Shown in pieces: positions 1 through 11,400 of a stretch of DNA of 64,000 nucleotides; within the stretch, counting starts at the first letter, position 1, and each line of letters starts with the position of its first letter. Below the pieces are notes generated by a model. That model saw only the letters and a program-made list of their open reading frames with translations, ran no database searches and was not told the origin of the DNA. This stretch comes from Laburnicola sp. R22_1 (Eukaryota > Ascomycota > Dothideomycetes > Pleosporales > Didymosphaeriaceae), in NCBI GenBank assembly GCA_014281115.1, contig JACONQ010000005.1:806001-870000 (forward strand), read 5' to 3'. The translations under genes were made by a program, and so were the position numbers.

Positions 1-2330
1 CTAATAGATTATAATAATTTTAAGCTCATATTTATTTTCTACCTATTAGTTAAACTTAGTTATTACTTATATAATCTCTAGTAGAGATTTTAATATAAGG
101 TTATTATTATAAATCTTTCTACTAAATTCTTCCTTAATTATTAAGCTCTATAGCTCTCTATGCTGTCCTACTAGGAAGTTAAATAGATCTTAAGAAATAT
201 AATAGAATAGTTTTAGAGATTATTTTCTTAGGTGTCTAGAGATTACTCTAATTGCATATATTATAGAATAATACTAATAGTTCTTTTCTTAAGCACTAAA
301 GATATATATATTTTGCGCGTTCTAAACTAGAGCTTAAAGTGCTTATTAGCCTAAATAACCTAATTAAAGGTACTAGAATTTCTTAGTGTCTGCTTATAGA
401 AGATTATAGTATAATTATCTAATTGCTATAGCTAAAGAATAGTAGAAAAAGACTTATATTTAATAAAGATAAAGTTATAGACAATATTTAGTTTTACTAT
501 AATAATATTTTAAGCGAGAGTTTTTATACGCAATAATCTATCTAAATCTAGGTACTAGATTCTTACCTTCCTTAGATAAGCTTCAGAGATAATATTAATA
601 TAAAAACCTTTAATAATTTTAATATTCTTAAATAAAAGATCTTTTATACACACACTACGCTTACTAGTAAGTATGCCCTTTATAAGTTAATCTTCTATTC
701 TTAAAATTAGAAAAGCCTAAGTTCTAACTTTAACACTCTAGATTAAGCTTGCTTTCTTAAACAAGCTAGGTATTAGAAGTAATTAATTATTAATAAAATA
801 AACTATAGCTTCTTTATTAAGAATAGTACTCTATATAAGTGGGTAATTACTAGAATATATTATTAAGTACACCTCTAAGCTCTCCTACAGCTACTTATTA
901 ACGACTAATAGATTAATTAAAGCGTACGCTATTAACCTAGAGTAGGTAGAAGTAGTTAAGCTCCTTACTATAGGTGTAGATTTCTAGCCTTCTATTTTAA
1001 TTTAACCGCAAAGCTCCTTTTATTATAGAAATACTAAATAATTATTAATGCTCTTACACTCTTTCTTAGTAAGAGTAATTAGTAGCACTTCTTTAGGGTA
1101 TTTACTAGTAATAGTAGTTTAAAGGCGTTAGCAATTAAGACTATTCTATTTATACTCCTTAGGTCTATAAGGATACTTATTAGTCTTTTTATAAGCTTTC
1201 TTATTTAAGCTGCTACTATCTTACTTTTTCTAATTATTATTTTAACTAGTAATTATTACAAATATACCTAACAACCTACTATTAGGTACTTAAAGCTAGT
1301 GCTCTTAAATAAGTATAGAGTAGACCTTCCTAATATTAGTAAGATCTATTACCTTAATACTATGCAAAGCGTCTTATGTAAGATATTAGTTCATTAATTA
1401 GGCCTATTCTAGTGCGAGCTTAACTACTAGCGCGTCTAAGAAGTTATATATAGTAAGCTTACCTTCTATATTAGGAAGCTTAAAACTCTTAGCCTTATTA
1501 AAAAGAAGCTACTAATCTTAGTACTATATTTTAGGTATCTACCTTTTATTCTTAGCTTTCTTAAGATGTGCTTAGTATTAGATTCGTACTAGATTCTTTA
1601 TGCTTACTTCTATTAGAGCTAGACCTTTCTAAAGCATTTTAATAAGCGCTTATAAGGAGGTCTTCTTTTAATTATTTATTATAATTATAGCTAGTGCTAG
1701 CAGATCTTAGGATACTATAGTATAAACCTATAAGGCAAGATTCTAAATCTTTGTTATATTAATCTACTAGTCTTATACTTCTACTTAATACTCTACAATC
1801 TAAATATTATATAGTTTAATCTAATTATTATATATTACGTCGCTTATACTTATAGTTTTCTCTAGGAGCATAGAATAAATTAGTTAGATTAGATCTTAAT
1901 TAATAATCTTATTAGCATTAGGATTAATAAGATACTAGATCCCTTTAGACTAAGCATAAAATTAGAGCTAAATAAGCTAGAAAGACTAGCTTGCTTAGTT
2001 AGTAAGGAGCACCTTTATAGCAGAAATTGCAATATTAGTTCTTTTAATTATAGGTAAGATATAAGCGTAGAAAAGAATTAGAAATAATTAGTAAGAAGTA
2101 ATTAGAGTATATAAATTAGAATTCTAATATATAAGTGTTTAGGGAGAATTAGCCTATAATCTTAAAGCGCTCGGCTTATAACTATTAAAAGAAAATAAGT
2201 TAGAATCTTAGATTTAGTAAGTAAATTAAATAAGATTACTATATAAAAAAGGAAGATAAAAGACTAGACTATATATACGCTCACAGAAAAGGAGCAGGGC
2301 TAAAATAGTACTGCTTACATAATTATAGAC
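1..2330. other. Unrecognised RIP-degraded DNA
   Basis: A+T-rich sequence dominated by TA, with almost no CpA, as in RIP-mutated repeats. A plus-strand reading with few stops can be followed over roughly 1450-2150, which suggests an eroded coding region. I could not match it to Gypsy, Copia, LINE, Tc1, pogo or Harbinger motifs in either orientation. It may belong to the same element as the LTR-like end at 4216-4404, but nothing seen proves that. Confidence 0.3.
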
Positions 2331-2973
2331 ACGTGATTGTACCTGGTTAGAGCCTTATTTCTGCGACACTTAATTAGCTAATCTAGTGAAATTTAGTGCT
2401 TTTTTTTCTTTACTATAAAGCATTTTATAAGATCTTTACATAATAGTATAGGCGCTATTACTAAGTGCACCTTTAAATAGCACTTTATAGTTAGTAAGAT
2501 AACATTTTTAAAAGTTATCTTATTTATAATATAAAAGAATAGTGTTAACCTCTTTATTTCTAGATATAAAGCCCTATTTATATTAGTATATAGTGTAATA
2601 AAAGGCTGTAATTACTAGATACCTTAGTAAGATCCTTTTACTTATTACGCTTAAAATTTGCTAGTATTTATAGGCTGCTGCTTAGAAGGCTCTCTAGAAT
2701 ATTAGAAAACTCTTTCTTAATAGACACTATAGTATAGAGTGTAATAATAGTATATAATAACTATAATTAATATTATAAAAATAATAAAAATATTATTATT
2801 ATTCTAAAAAGCAACTATAGGGGCCTATACGCATAAGTAAGGCGCTAATAATACTAGCGTATTTTCTTTACTTACCTTACTACCTACTAAGCTACTCTAC
2901 CTTGCTACTCTTCTAGCTACTTTTTTAATACTCTATAGTCTTAACTACTATATAACCTTAATTTCTTAAAATA
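2331..2973. other. A+T-rich spacer upstream of the H3-like pseudogene
   Basis: No gene, tRNA, LTR end or clear inverted repeat was seen. It contains short A/T runs and lies directly upstream of the histone H3-like pseudogene, so it could hold its former promoter, but no recognisable promoter element survives. Confidence 0.3.
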
Positions 2974-3511
2974 ATAGCATATACTAGGCTAGCTAGATAC
3001 TTTAAACTAGTTACTAGTAGATCTTAAAAAAAAGCTATTAGCTATTAAGGCTGCGCGAAAGGCGCCTTATAAAACACTATCTACTACACTAAAGAGAAAG
3101 CACTACTAGAAGCTAGATAGTATATTATTATTATAGCTATTTATTATATATATATTCTAATAATATATACCTATTACACATAGGAAAATTAAAAAGTACT
3201 AAAAGAGTATTAAGCCCCTTATTAGTAAAATGATATTTTGCCGCCTTATTAAGGAAATAGCGTAAAATAATAATAAGAAAGATCTGCGCTTCTAGTCTAC
3301 TATACTAGCTACTCTCTAAAAGGTAATAGAGACTTTTCTAGTTAGAATATTTCAAGATATTTCTTTATACTACTCTACTCCTACTATAAAATAAACACTA
3401 ATACCTCTAAATATTAATATTAACGCTATTTATATAAAATAGGTTACTATATAGACTAAGAATATATAGCTAGTAGATAGGTACTATAAGAAGTATATAG
3501 ATACTAGATAA
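2974..3511 (+). pseudogene. Histone H3-like pseudogene (RIP-inactivated)
   Basis: The frame from 3032 reads KLLAIKAARK, matching the H3 tail KQLATKAARK. A KPGTVAL-like stretch (KLDSILL) follows near 3110, then RKIKKY*KS, then LIKEIA (H3 LVREIA), then KKDLRF*S (H3 TDLRFQS), then FLVRIFQD (H3 YLVGLFED), then NAIYIK*VTI*TKNI*L, matching the terminal CAIHAKRVTIxxKDIQL block. Stops fall where H3 has Gln or Arg, as RIP predicts. A start at 2974 (ATA for ATG, then Ala-Tyr-Thr-Arg) fits the H3 tail length to within one base, implying a +1 slip in the A-run at 3026. Two extra stretches of about 51 nt (after the VAL motif) and 54 nt (after FED) may be introns or insertions. Loop 1 has one residue more than canonical H3, so H3 versus a CENP-A-like variant stays open. 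The ancestral product would be a nucleosome core histone. Confidence 0.8.
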
Positions 3512-3696
3512 ATAGTAAGGCGCTTAGTTAGGTTTAATATATATATTTAACACTAAAACTATACCTTTACTATAATAAGTAAATATAATAATTACTACTA
3601 TAATAATAAAGATATTTTATATAGTTACTTACTATAAAAATTATATACAGCTAATAAAAAATATAATTAGTTAGACCTAATATAATCTAGTCTATA

Positions 3697-3845
3697 CGAC
3701 CCTAACCTAACCTATAGCCTATATAATTCTAACCTAATCTATACCTATTACTAGCGCAAAATCTATAGGTAGAGATTAGGTTAGGGTTAGGGTCTTACGT
3801 AAGGGAACCTAACCCCAACCCAACCTATACCTATTTGCCAGCCTA
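3697..3845. repeat. Telomere-like CCTAAC/TTAGGG motif patch with inverted arms
   Basis: The stretch holds clustered CCTAACCTAACC and AACCCCAACCCAACC motifs. It also holds an opposite-strand GGTTAGGGTTAGGG, so the two orientations form an imperfect inverted repeat around about 3750. TTAGGG is the usual telomere repeat of filamentous fungi, but only two perfect units occur in a row. This is degenerate interstitial sequence, not an array. Confidence 0.45.
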
Positions 3846-4404
3846 GGCCTTACGCTTAAGCTTTTCTTAACTAAGCTTTGCTTAAAATTTTATAGACTTA
3901 CAAATTAGTATATTGCGCGTATTCTAGTTAATAGTTAATAATTATTAAGTAAAAAATAGAGGGTAGGGCAATTAACTTACTCCTATAGAAAAACTAATAG
4001 TAGTACCTAAAAAAAAGATAGAGAGTAGATAAGCTAAGCTTTTATTATTAATAAAGGGCCATTATAGGCTTATATAACTATAAACGCTTAAATTGCGCTA
4101 TTATAAGTAATTAGTTACTTAGTTAGGTACTTAACTTATAAGCTAATTAGAGGTAAGATTACTTTAAGTCTTATTATATAAGTAGGCGTGCTATTTATAT
4201 AGCCTACCTAGGGGGTGTATTATAAAAATAAGGCTCTAACTAGGTGTAATTATATACCTATAATTATATAAGTAGTACTATTTTAGCCCTACTCCTTTCT
4301 CGTAAGCATATATATAGTTTAGCCCTTTAGCGTCTTTTTCTATATAGTAAGCTTATTCACTTCGCTCACTAAATCTAACATTCCAGCTCGTTTTTCTTCG
4401 ACAA
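3845..4404 (+). mobile_element. Repeat D copy 1: 3' end of an LTR element (internal end, purine tract, LTR)
   Basis: It aligns over its whole length with 20382-20944. Inside both copies a purine tract (CCTAGGGGG) is followed by TGTATTATA and an LTR-like stretch of about 189 bp ending TTCGACA here (TTTAATA in copy 2), a TG...CA pair before RIP. I read it as the internal 3' end plus 3' LTR (about 4216-4404). No coding motif is visible in 3845-4215. It abuts element A at 4405, where A's upstream half is missing. Confidence 0.5.
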
Positions 4405-4639
4405 ATATTAATATAGTGAGCGCTATAGCTTTTGCTTTAAATAGTAGCTATAAGTCTAATATAATTATTAGTTATACTAGCCCCTATAAGCTAGCTAAAT
4501 TTATTAAGGACTATAAGAATAAGATACACAGCCTAAAAAATAAGTTCTAAGCTAACCTACTCACTAAGATAAAACAAACGCTTCTCTAGTAAGGATATGC
4601 TAGAGCAAAGCCTACCTATTTTTCAAAATTAGATTCTAA

Positions 4640-7600
4640 CGCCCTCTTACCTTACTAAAAGAGTATTAATTAATATATGAACCTTACTAAAGACTTATCT
4701 ACACTTACTACCTTGCCTTTATATAGTGTATTTTTAAAGTACCTTAAACTTCTTATAGTCTATATTAATAACTATATTAAGCGTAGGTTTATTATCTCTA
4801 GTAATACTAGCTTTGCTTTGCTAGTATTATTTTTCTAGAAAACTAAATAGAAGTTAGCGCTTTTGCGTTAATTACTACAAGCTTAATACTATTACTAAAA
4901 AGAACATTATAGTAATCCTACTTATTAATAAAATACTAATACATCTCTCTAGAGCAAGACTCTTTACTAAGCTTAATATTTGCTAAGTATTTTACTAAAT
5001 TTAGCTTACCTTTATGATTAAAGCGCTAACTACTTTTAAATCTAGTATAGAAATTATAAGTATAAGGTCTGACCCTTTAGTCTTTATAATTATTCTACTA
5101 CCTTTTAATAGTTTATTAATAGCATTCTAAATAATTATCTAGATAACTTTTATACTATATATATTAATAATATTCTTATCTTTTCTAAAAATGTTGTAGA
5201 ACACAAAGAACATATGTGCAAGATCCTACTCTACTTAAAAATACTAATTTTTAAGCTAATCTTAAGAAATGCAAATTTACTATAATAGACTCTAAGTTTT
5301 TAAAATATATTATTAGCACTAAAGGAATCTATAAGGACTTTACAAAGACCACTACAGTTTAGAAATAAAAAAGTTTATAATACTTAAGATATTATAGAGC
5401 TTTTTAGACTTTTGCAACTACTACTACTCTTTTCTTTCTTACTATAGGTAGGTTATTTACCCCCTAATTAAGCTATTTAAAAATAGTGCCTTTTACACCT
5501 TTAGAGACTAGAAACGCGTCGCCTTTAAAGCTATAAAGTAACTTATAGCTAGCGACATCCTAGTTTTCTAGTACTTTCTATTTTAGATTACCTATATAAA
5601 AACTAACTCTAGTAATAGCGTTAATATAGGCTCTTTTAGTTAACTATAATCTAATAGTACCTAGCACCTAGTTGCATAGTACTCTAAATGATTAAAGCCT
5701 ACTAAGTTAAATTATAATATTTATAATAAGGAAAAATTAGTAGTTATATTAGGAAGAGAAATATCGTAGACCTTTTAGTATACGGTACAACGCTATAAGG
5801 AAAAGCTATTTAGTAGTTATATAGGGCCTTTTAGAATAGAGCGTGTAACTAATTAGTCTCTAAACTGCTAAGTCTTTTAATATTATTACTAATTATTAGG
5901 CTTTTAAATACTTTAGCACTAAATATAAGCTTTCTTTATAGTAAGTCTATTAGTCTAAGAAGCTATCTAAATACTATTATTAAATTATATACTAACTAGG
6001 CACTGTAAATATTGTAGCTAATACGCTATCTAGAAAATGGAATAAGCTAAAGTTATAGAAGGGGAAAAATTAAGAGGCTTAAACCTAGTTTTTTTTCTAT
6101 AACTACTAGATACCGCTAAAGCAGCCCTTATAGGTGTTATAATTATAAAGTAGAAAAAATTTAATATAAGCTCTAAAGAAGCCTATCCTTATACGCTTAT
6201 TAATTGTCTACTATATACTAGTTAAACACATATAGTGCTTAAATAGCTCTAAGAAGCTGCCTATTTAGAATTACTAGGTTTTGCCCTTACCTTTTTTAGA
6301 TTGCTTCTTTATAAAGACTATCTAGTAGTTCCCTCTATAGAGTTTCTCTAAACGCATCTAATTTAAATAATATATGCTTATTAGGTTACTGACTATTTAG
6401 GTCTATAAAAAACTCTCTAGCGTTTATACTAGTTATGTTACTAGAAAGGTATAAATACTAATATTAATAGGTATATTTCTAATTACCAAGACTGGTAATA
6501 GAGTAAGCCTTTACTAAATAAAAAGCTAGGCTTATTATACCTACTTCCTATCCCTAAAAATATCTAGTAAAGTATTTTAATTAATTTTAAATTATTCCCT
6601 AAAGATAAGAAAGGGTATAACAATATAATAGTATCTTATTACTGCCTATCTAAGCGTGCCTTTTCTATATCCTATTATAAGATAGTTACTACTAAATAAG
6701 CTACTAATCTCTACTATTAGTATATATTTAGAGTTTTTAGCCCCCCTTAATTAATTATCTTTAACTACAGCCTCTAGTTTACTTTTACTTTCTTAGCTAC
6801 TTCATATAAGCTTATAGGTATTAAGTAACCTCTTTTTATAGTGTAGTATTTGTAAACTAATAGCTAAACTAAAATTATAAATTAGTACCTTAACTAGTAT
6901 CTGCATCTATTTATTAATTCTTATTAAAACAACTAGTTGGATTTACTGCCTAGTATAGACTAGGCCTAAGTAATACTGCTCTATAATAGCACTAGGGTTT
7001 TGCCTTTTAAGATTAAGATTAAGTATTAGCTATACTTTTACTAGGACTAGCGTAAGCGTACCTAACTAGTTACTAAATCTCTAAATAATATTACTTTAGA
7101 AAAGACTAAGGTATAGGTTAAGGCCTATGCTAAAGCCTACAAATTTGTCTATAATACTGCCCGCATTCATATGTCTATTGCCTAGGAAATATAATTAGAG
7201 TAGGCTAATAAATACAGATAAGCTATTAATTTTAATATTAGAGACTAGGTCTTTATTATCCTAAAGAATTTTATTACTAAACGCCGATTAGTTAAGTTAG
7301 ATTATTAAATAAAAGTACTATACCTAAGTATAAATAAGAAAGGCTAATTCTGTATACTTAAACTCTTATAATATATAAGAGTTTACTTAGTATTATATGC
7401 TAATAGGCTTTAAAAAAGCCTAAATAATTCCTTACTAGGTTAATTGCAACCTCTAGAACTACCTATTAAGGTAGATAGAGTTCCTAAGTAGCTAGTTTCT
7501 TATATTCTTAATAGTAAAGTAGACTGCAAAATAGTAAAATACTAAGCAGCGTAGAAAGTGTATAACTCTAACCTAACCTACTATCCTACTAATAACTTTA

Positions 7601-7690
7601 TTAAATCTCCTCTACAAATTAACGCTTTCTATTAAAAGTATTTTAAGCAAGCTAGTCTACTAAAATAGTTACCTTTCTAGAGCCTATTTC
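4640..7690 (+). pseudogene. Gypsy A pol remnant: RT, RNase H, integrase, chromodomain-like tail
   Basis: Order along the strand: RT (about 4640-5350) with the active-site box reading YINNILIFS, so both catalytic Asp are now Asn; RNase H (about 5380-6010) with LNYNIYNKEKL and ending VANTLSRKW; integrase (about 6290-7250) with the zinc-binding region and a core containing WQS-type DFK and GPP signatures; then about 7455-7680 a tail reading VSYILNSKVD, a chromodomain-like match to the family's VEEILDSK. RNase H is split by a 60-bp S-family insertion at 5750-5809. Stops are TAA/TAG at expected Gln, Arg and Trp positions. Ancestral role: reverse transcription and integration of a Gypsy (Metaviridae) retrotransposon. 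The copy is dead. Confidence 0.75.
5750..5809 (-). repeat. S-family insertion, 60 bp, 13-bp target duplication
   Basis: The stretch begins TAGGAAGAGAAAYATCG like the copies at 10635-10730 (reverse) and 22318-23506. It is flanked by the 13-bp direct repeat TTAGTAGTTATAT (5737-5749 and 5810-5822). Removing insert plus one repeat restores the RNase H frame of element A. The empty site is present in element B at 32438-32450. Strand is given so that the shared fixed end is the 3' end. Confidence 0.85.
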
Positions 7691-8193
7691 TAAAGATAAT
7701 ATCTTTATAAAGATAGGGTTAAAGCACTGTATTAAGCATGCTTAGCTAGGTACCTATTACTTTTTAATATCTATATACTCTTAGGCTTGCGCGCGTAACT
7801 AAATACTTATTACTTTTTAGTACTTTTATCTCTTAATAGCCCTTTTACCCCTAGATGTTTCTATTACTACTAGTAGTCCCTATAGCTTTAGAAGCTGCTC
7901 TGCTCTAATTAAGAATTATATAATTAGATTAGCACGTTTTTTAAAACGCTTTTCTATAGTACTAGAAAATCTTATATAATATAATTACGCTAGCGCATAT
8001 TAAACTACCTAGAAAATTTTTAGCTAATTATATTTTTATATAGTATTAGAGCTAAGAATGCGCTCTATTAATAAAATGCTAAATGCTAAGATATAGTTTC
8101 TAACCTAGCACTAATTTATCCCTAACTACTTTTCTTAATATCTCTACTAAATAGCACCTAAATTAAAAACTAAGGCCACCGCTAGAACTATAG

Positions 8194-8382
8194 TGTAAGG
8201 CCTCCTTATTACTTAGGTAGTAGAATGGAGTCTTATGTCTCCTTTGGGCCTAGTAGGAGTTTAGATAAAAACCCCCTTACTTTAGATAAGAGTAGGTAGT
8301 AATTTATCTTATTACTACTTACCTCTTAATATTATTCTATTCTATTATATTAATTATTAGGTCCCTTAGTAACACCCTTATA
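8194..8382 (+). repeat. Element C 5' LTR
   Basis: 189 bp, TGTAAGG...CCTTATA. It matches the 3' LTR at 16368-16556 apart from mainly C/T and G/A differences, as expected for RIP. Confidence 0.85.
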
Positions 8383-8499
8383 TTTAAATCGCTCCCTTAT
8401 AGGTAGTAGTAGAATTCTTGCCCCTATAATAGTAATATATAGATCTAGTAGACGCCTTGCCTCTATAAGCTAGGAGCTAGGCAGCCTATTTAGGAACAC

Positions 8500-11400
8500 T
8501 TAGCAGTAAGCTAGTACTATTAGGTAGGTAGGAGAATAAGTAGAAGAACTTAGGAAGGCTACTTAAGAAGAAATTAATAATAGCCCTAAGAGTTTGCAAG
8601 GCCCCTAGATAAATCTAAATATAATAAAAGCTAATAAACAAGTAGCTTATCTTGTAGAATTATAAGATTAGGCGCGTAAGGAATAAGAATAATAGAAACT
8701 ATAATATATTAAAAATATATAATAACGTTATAAAGCTAGTAATAGAGCAGCTCTTAATAAGCTTACTAGTACTTTACGTATGGCCGCTATAGTCTTATTA
8801 TTTCTAGTAGCTGCTAAATAAAGTATTTTACTACAACTACCCCTACTATATATCTATAACTATAAGAATTATTATAATTATAACTAATAGAAGTAGAATT
8901 ATAAGTTTTATTTTTTATAAGCGCCTTCTTACTTTATTATAGAAAATTATAATGTTACCTTTAGTAGGCAGTACTTATCTAAGAACCTTTAAAGCTAGTT
9001 TAAGTTGTATTATAACTAATAGTAATAGATAGACTCTAAATAGACTCCTACCTAGTAGACGTTAATAGAACAAATGCTTAATGCCCTAGGTACTTTATTA
9101 GAACGCTAATAGATAGTATTTAAGGTAATAAAGAACTGTCGCTAAAGGGTAAATTAAACTCTAACTAACCTACTTAACCACCTTCTTTCTTTATAGAATA
9201 AGGTTAAAGAGTAGAATAAGTATTATAGGGTGGCTAAGTTTATAGCTTCTATAGATAATAAGCTATATAAGAAAGGTTTATATTACCTACCTTTTTAGAG
9301 AGAAACCCTTATAAAGGTAGAAGAGATTACTAATTATCTTTACTAAGAAGAAGAGTAGTCTACTAAGAGTAAAGACAAGTCTAAAAACTTATTAAAGAGG
9401 CCTAAGTTAATAATACCCCTTGCAGACTTAGCTAAGTTAGCTAAATATAGTAGAAAGAAGTAGAAAGACTATAAATAGTCTTGCTTAATATAGAAGAAAA
9501 AGAATAAAGATAATCTAAAGGTTACTTACTAGAACTATAGTAAAAAAGGCTATATTTCTCCTAATTATAAGAAGGAGAGAAATCTAGACCTATCTTTTTA
9601 TTTTAAGGACGCATTAGAGTCTGTGGGAAAAGGCAAAGGCTTGTAGAACTAGACTCTATTCTATTAGCTATAATTATTAAGTGTAAGGAGAATAAGTAGC
9701 TTAAAAAGCTCTATAATATATTTTACTTAAAAAGGCTAACTGCAATAATAGTATAGGCTATAGTAGAGAATTAGGCTTAGTTAAGGTACTAATTAATAGT
9801 AGTGCTAAACTTAATATAATTTCTACTTACTTTATAAAGAAAAGAAATCTAATAGTAATACCTTTACTATACTTTATAGTAGAGGTAGTAAATAGTGCAA
9901 ATATTACTATATATAGATCTATAGTTGCTAAAGTGCATCTAGTAGATACTAGAGGTTATAGAGAGACCTACTAGGTCATATTTATAGTAGCAGACCTAAG
10001 GAAGTATAAGATATACTTAGGATTACTATAGATTGCTATATATAATCTAAAACTTAACTTTTACATAGATTAACTATTATTCTAAGAAAAGTTAAGACAA
10101 AATACGCCTAACTATGCTAAAGTAGCCCTTAAAGACGTAGAATAGTTTAGTTTAATAATATTAGACTTTACTATAGAATTATACGCGTGTTATATTAGCT
10201 ATATAGGTAATAGAATATCTATAATCTTAGTAGAGACTATAATACTATAAGTATACTAAGAGTTTACTAATATAGCAAATAGTAATTAATTAGAGGTGCT
10301 TATAGAATATTCCGCAACTAACCTAAATATTAATCTTTTCTTTAGGAAATAACTGCCCTGTTAGTCCCTCTATAACTTATCTAAGGGTAAGCTAAGTGTC
10401 TTATATAAGTATATTATAGATTACTTGCAAAGAGTCTAAATATAATATTTAAAGTTACTAGCTAGAGCACTAATCCTATTTATAAAGAAAAAGGATAGTA
10501 TATTAAGACTATGTGTAGATTACTATAGCCTTAATAAGATAACTATTAAGAATCGCTATATATTATCTTTAATTACTAAGTCCTTAGAAAGATTAATAAA
10601 AGCAAAGTTCTTTACTAAACTTAATATCTAAGAGACGTCTTTACCTTTTTTAATGCGTTTTAGTACACTCACAGCTTTCCCTTATAGCGTTGTACCGTAT
10701 ACTAAAAGGTCTGCGATGTTTCTCTTCCTAATCTAAGAGGCGTATTATAGGATAAGGATTAAGGAAGGTAATAAATAAAAGACAGCTTTTTATATAAAGT
10801 ATAGACACTTTAAGTATTTAGTAATGCTATTTAGTTTAACTAATACTCTAGCACAATTCCAAAAACACATTAATAAGGTCCTAGCAGAACTAATTAATAT
10901 AACATATATTATCTATTTAGATAATATACTTATCTTTTCTAATATAAAAAAGGAATATAAATAATATATAAAAGAAGTCCTCTAAAGACTACGTAAGGCT
11001 AAACTATATATTAAACTTAGTAAGTGCGAGTTTTATTAAAAAGAGATAGAGTACCTAGGCTATATAAAAATAATTATAGAGTAGCTATTCCTTATAATAG
11101 TACATAATATTAGAGTGTTTATTAGTTTTATAAATTATTACTAGATATTTATTAAAGAGTTTTAAGACTAGCTCTACCTCTTACTAAACTTACTTAAAAA
11201 GAGTCTAGTACTACCTAAGGTAGGTATACTTAAAGGAAGGAGGAAAGCCAACCCTTATACCTAAATGCATAGGCAAAAGTAGCTTTTAAAGAGTTAAAAG
11301 CTATATTTATAGAGGTGCCTATATTAGTATACTTTAAGTCTAATAAAGAGATAAGACTTAAAGTAGACACCTTAAGTAGCATAATATCTAGTATACTAAG

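Noticed and set aside
3697..3845. True telomere or chromosome end
   Set aside because: Only two perfect TTAGGG units, both orientations present, and sequence continues on both sides.
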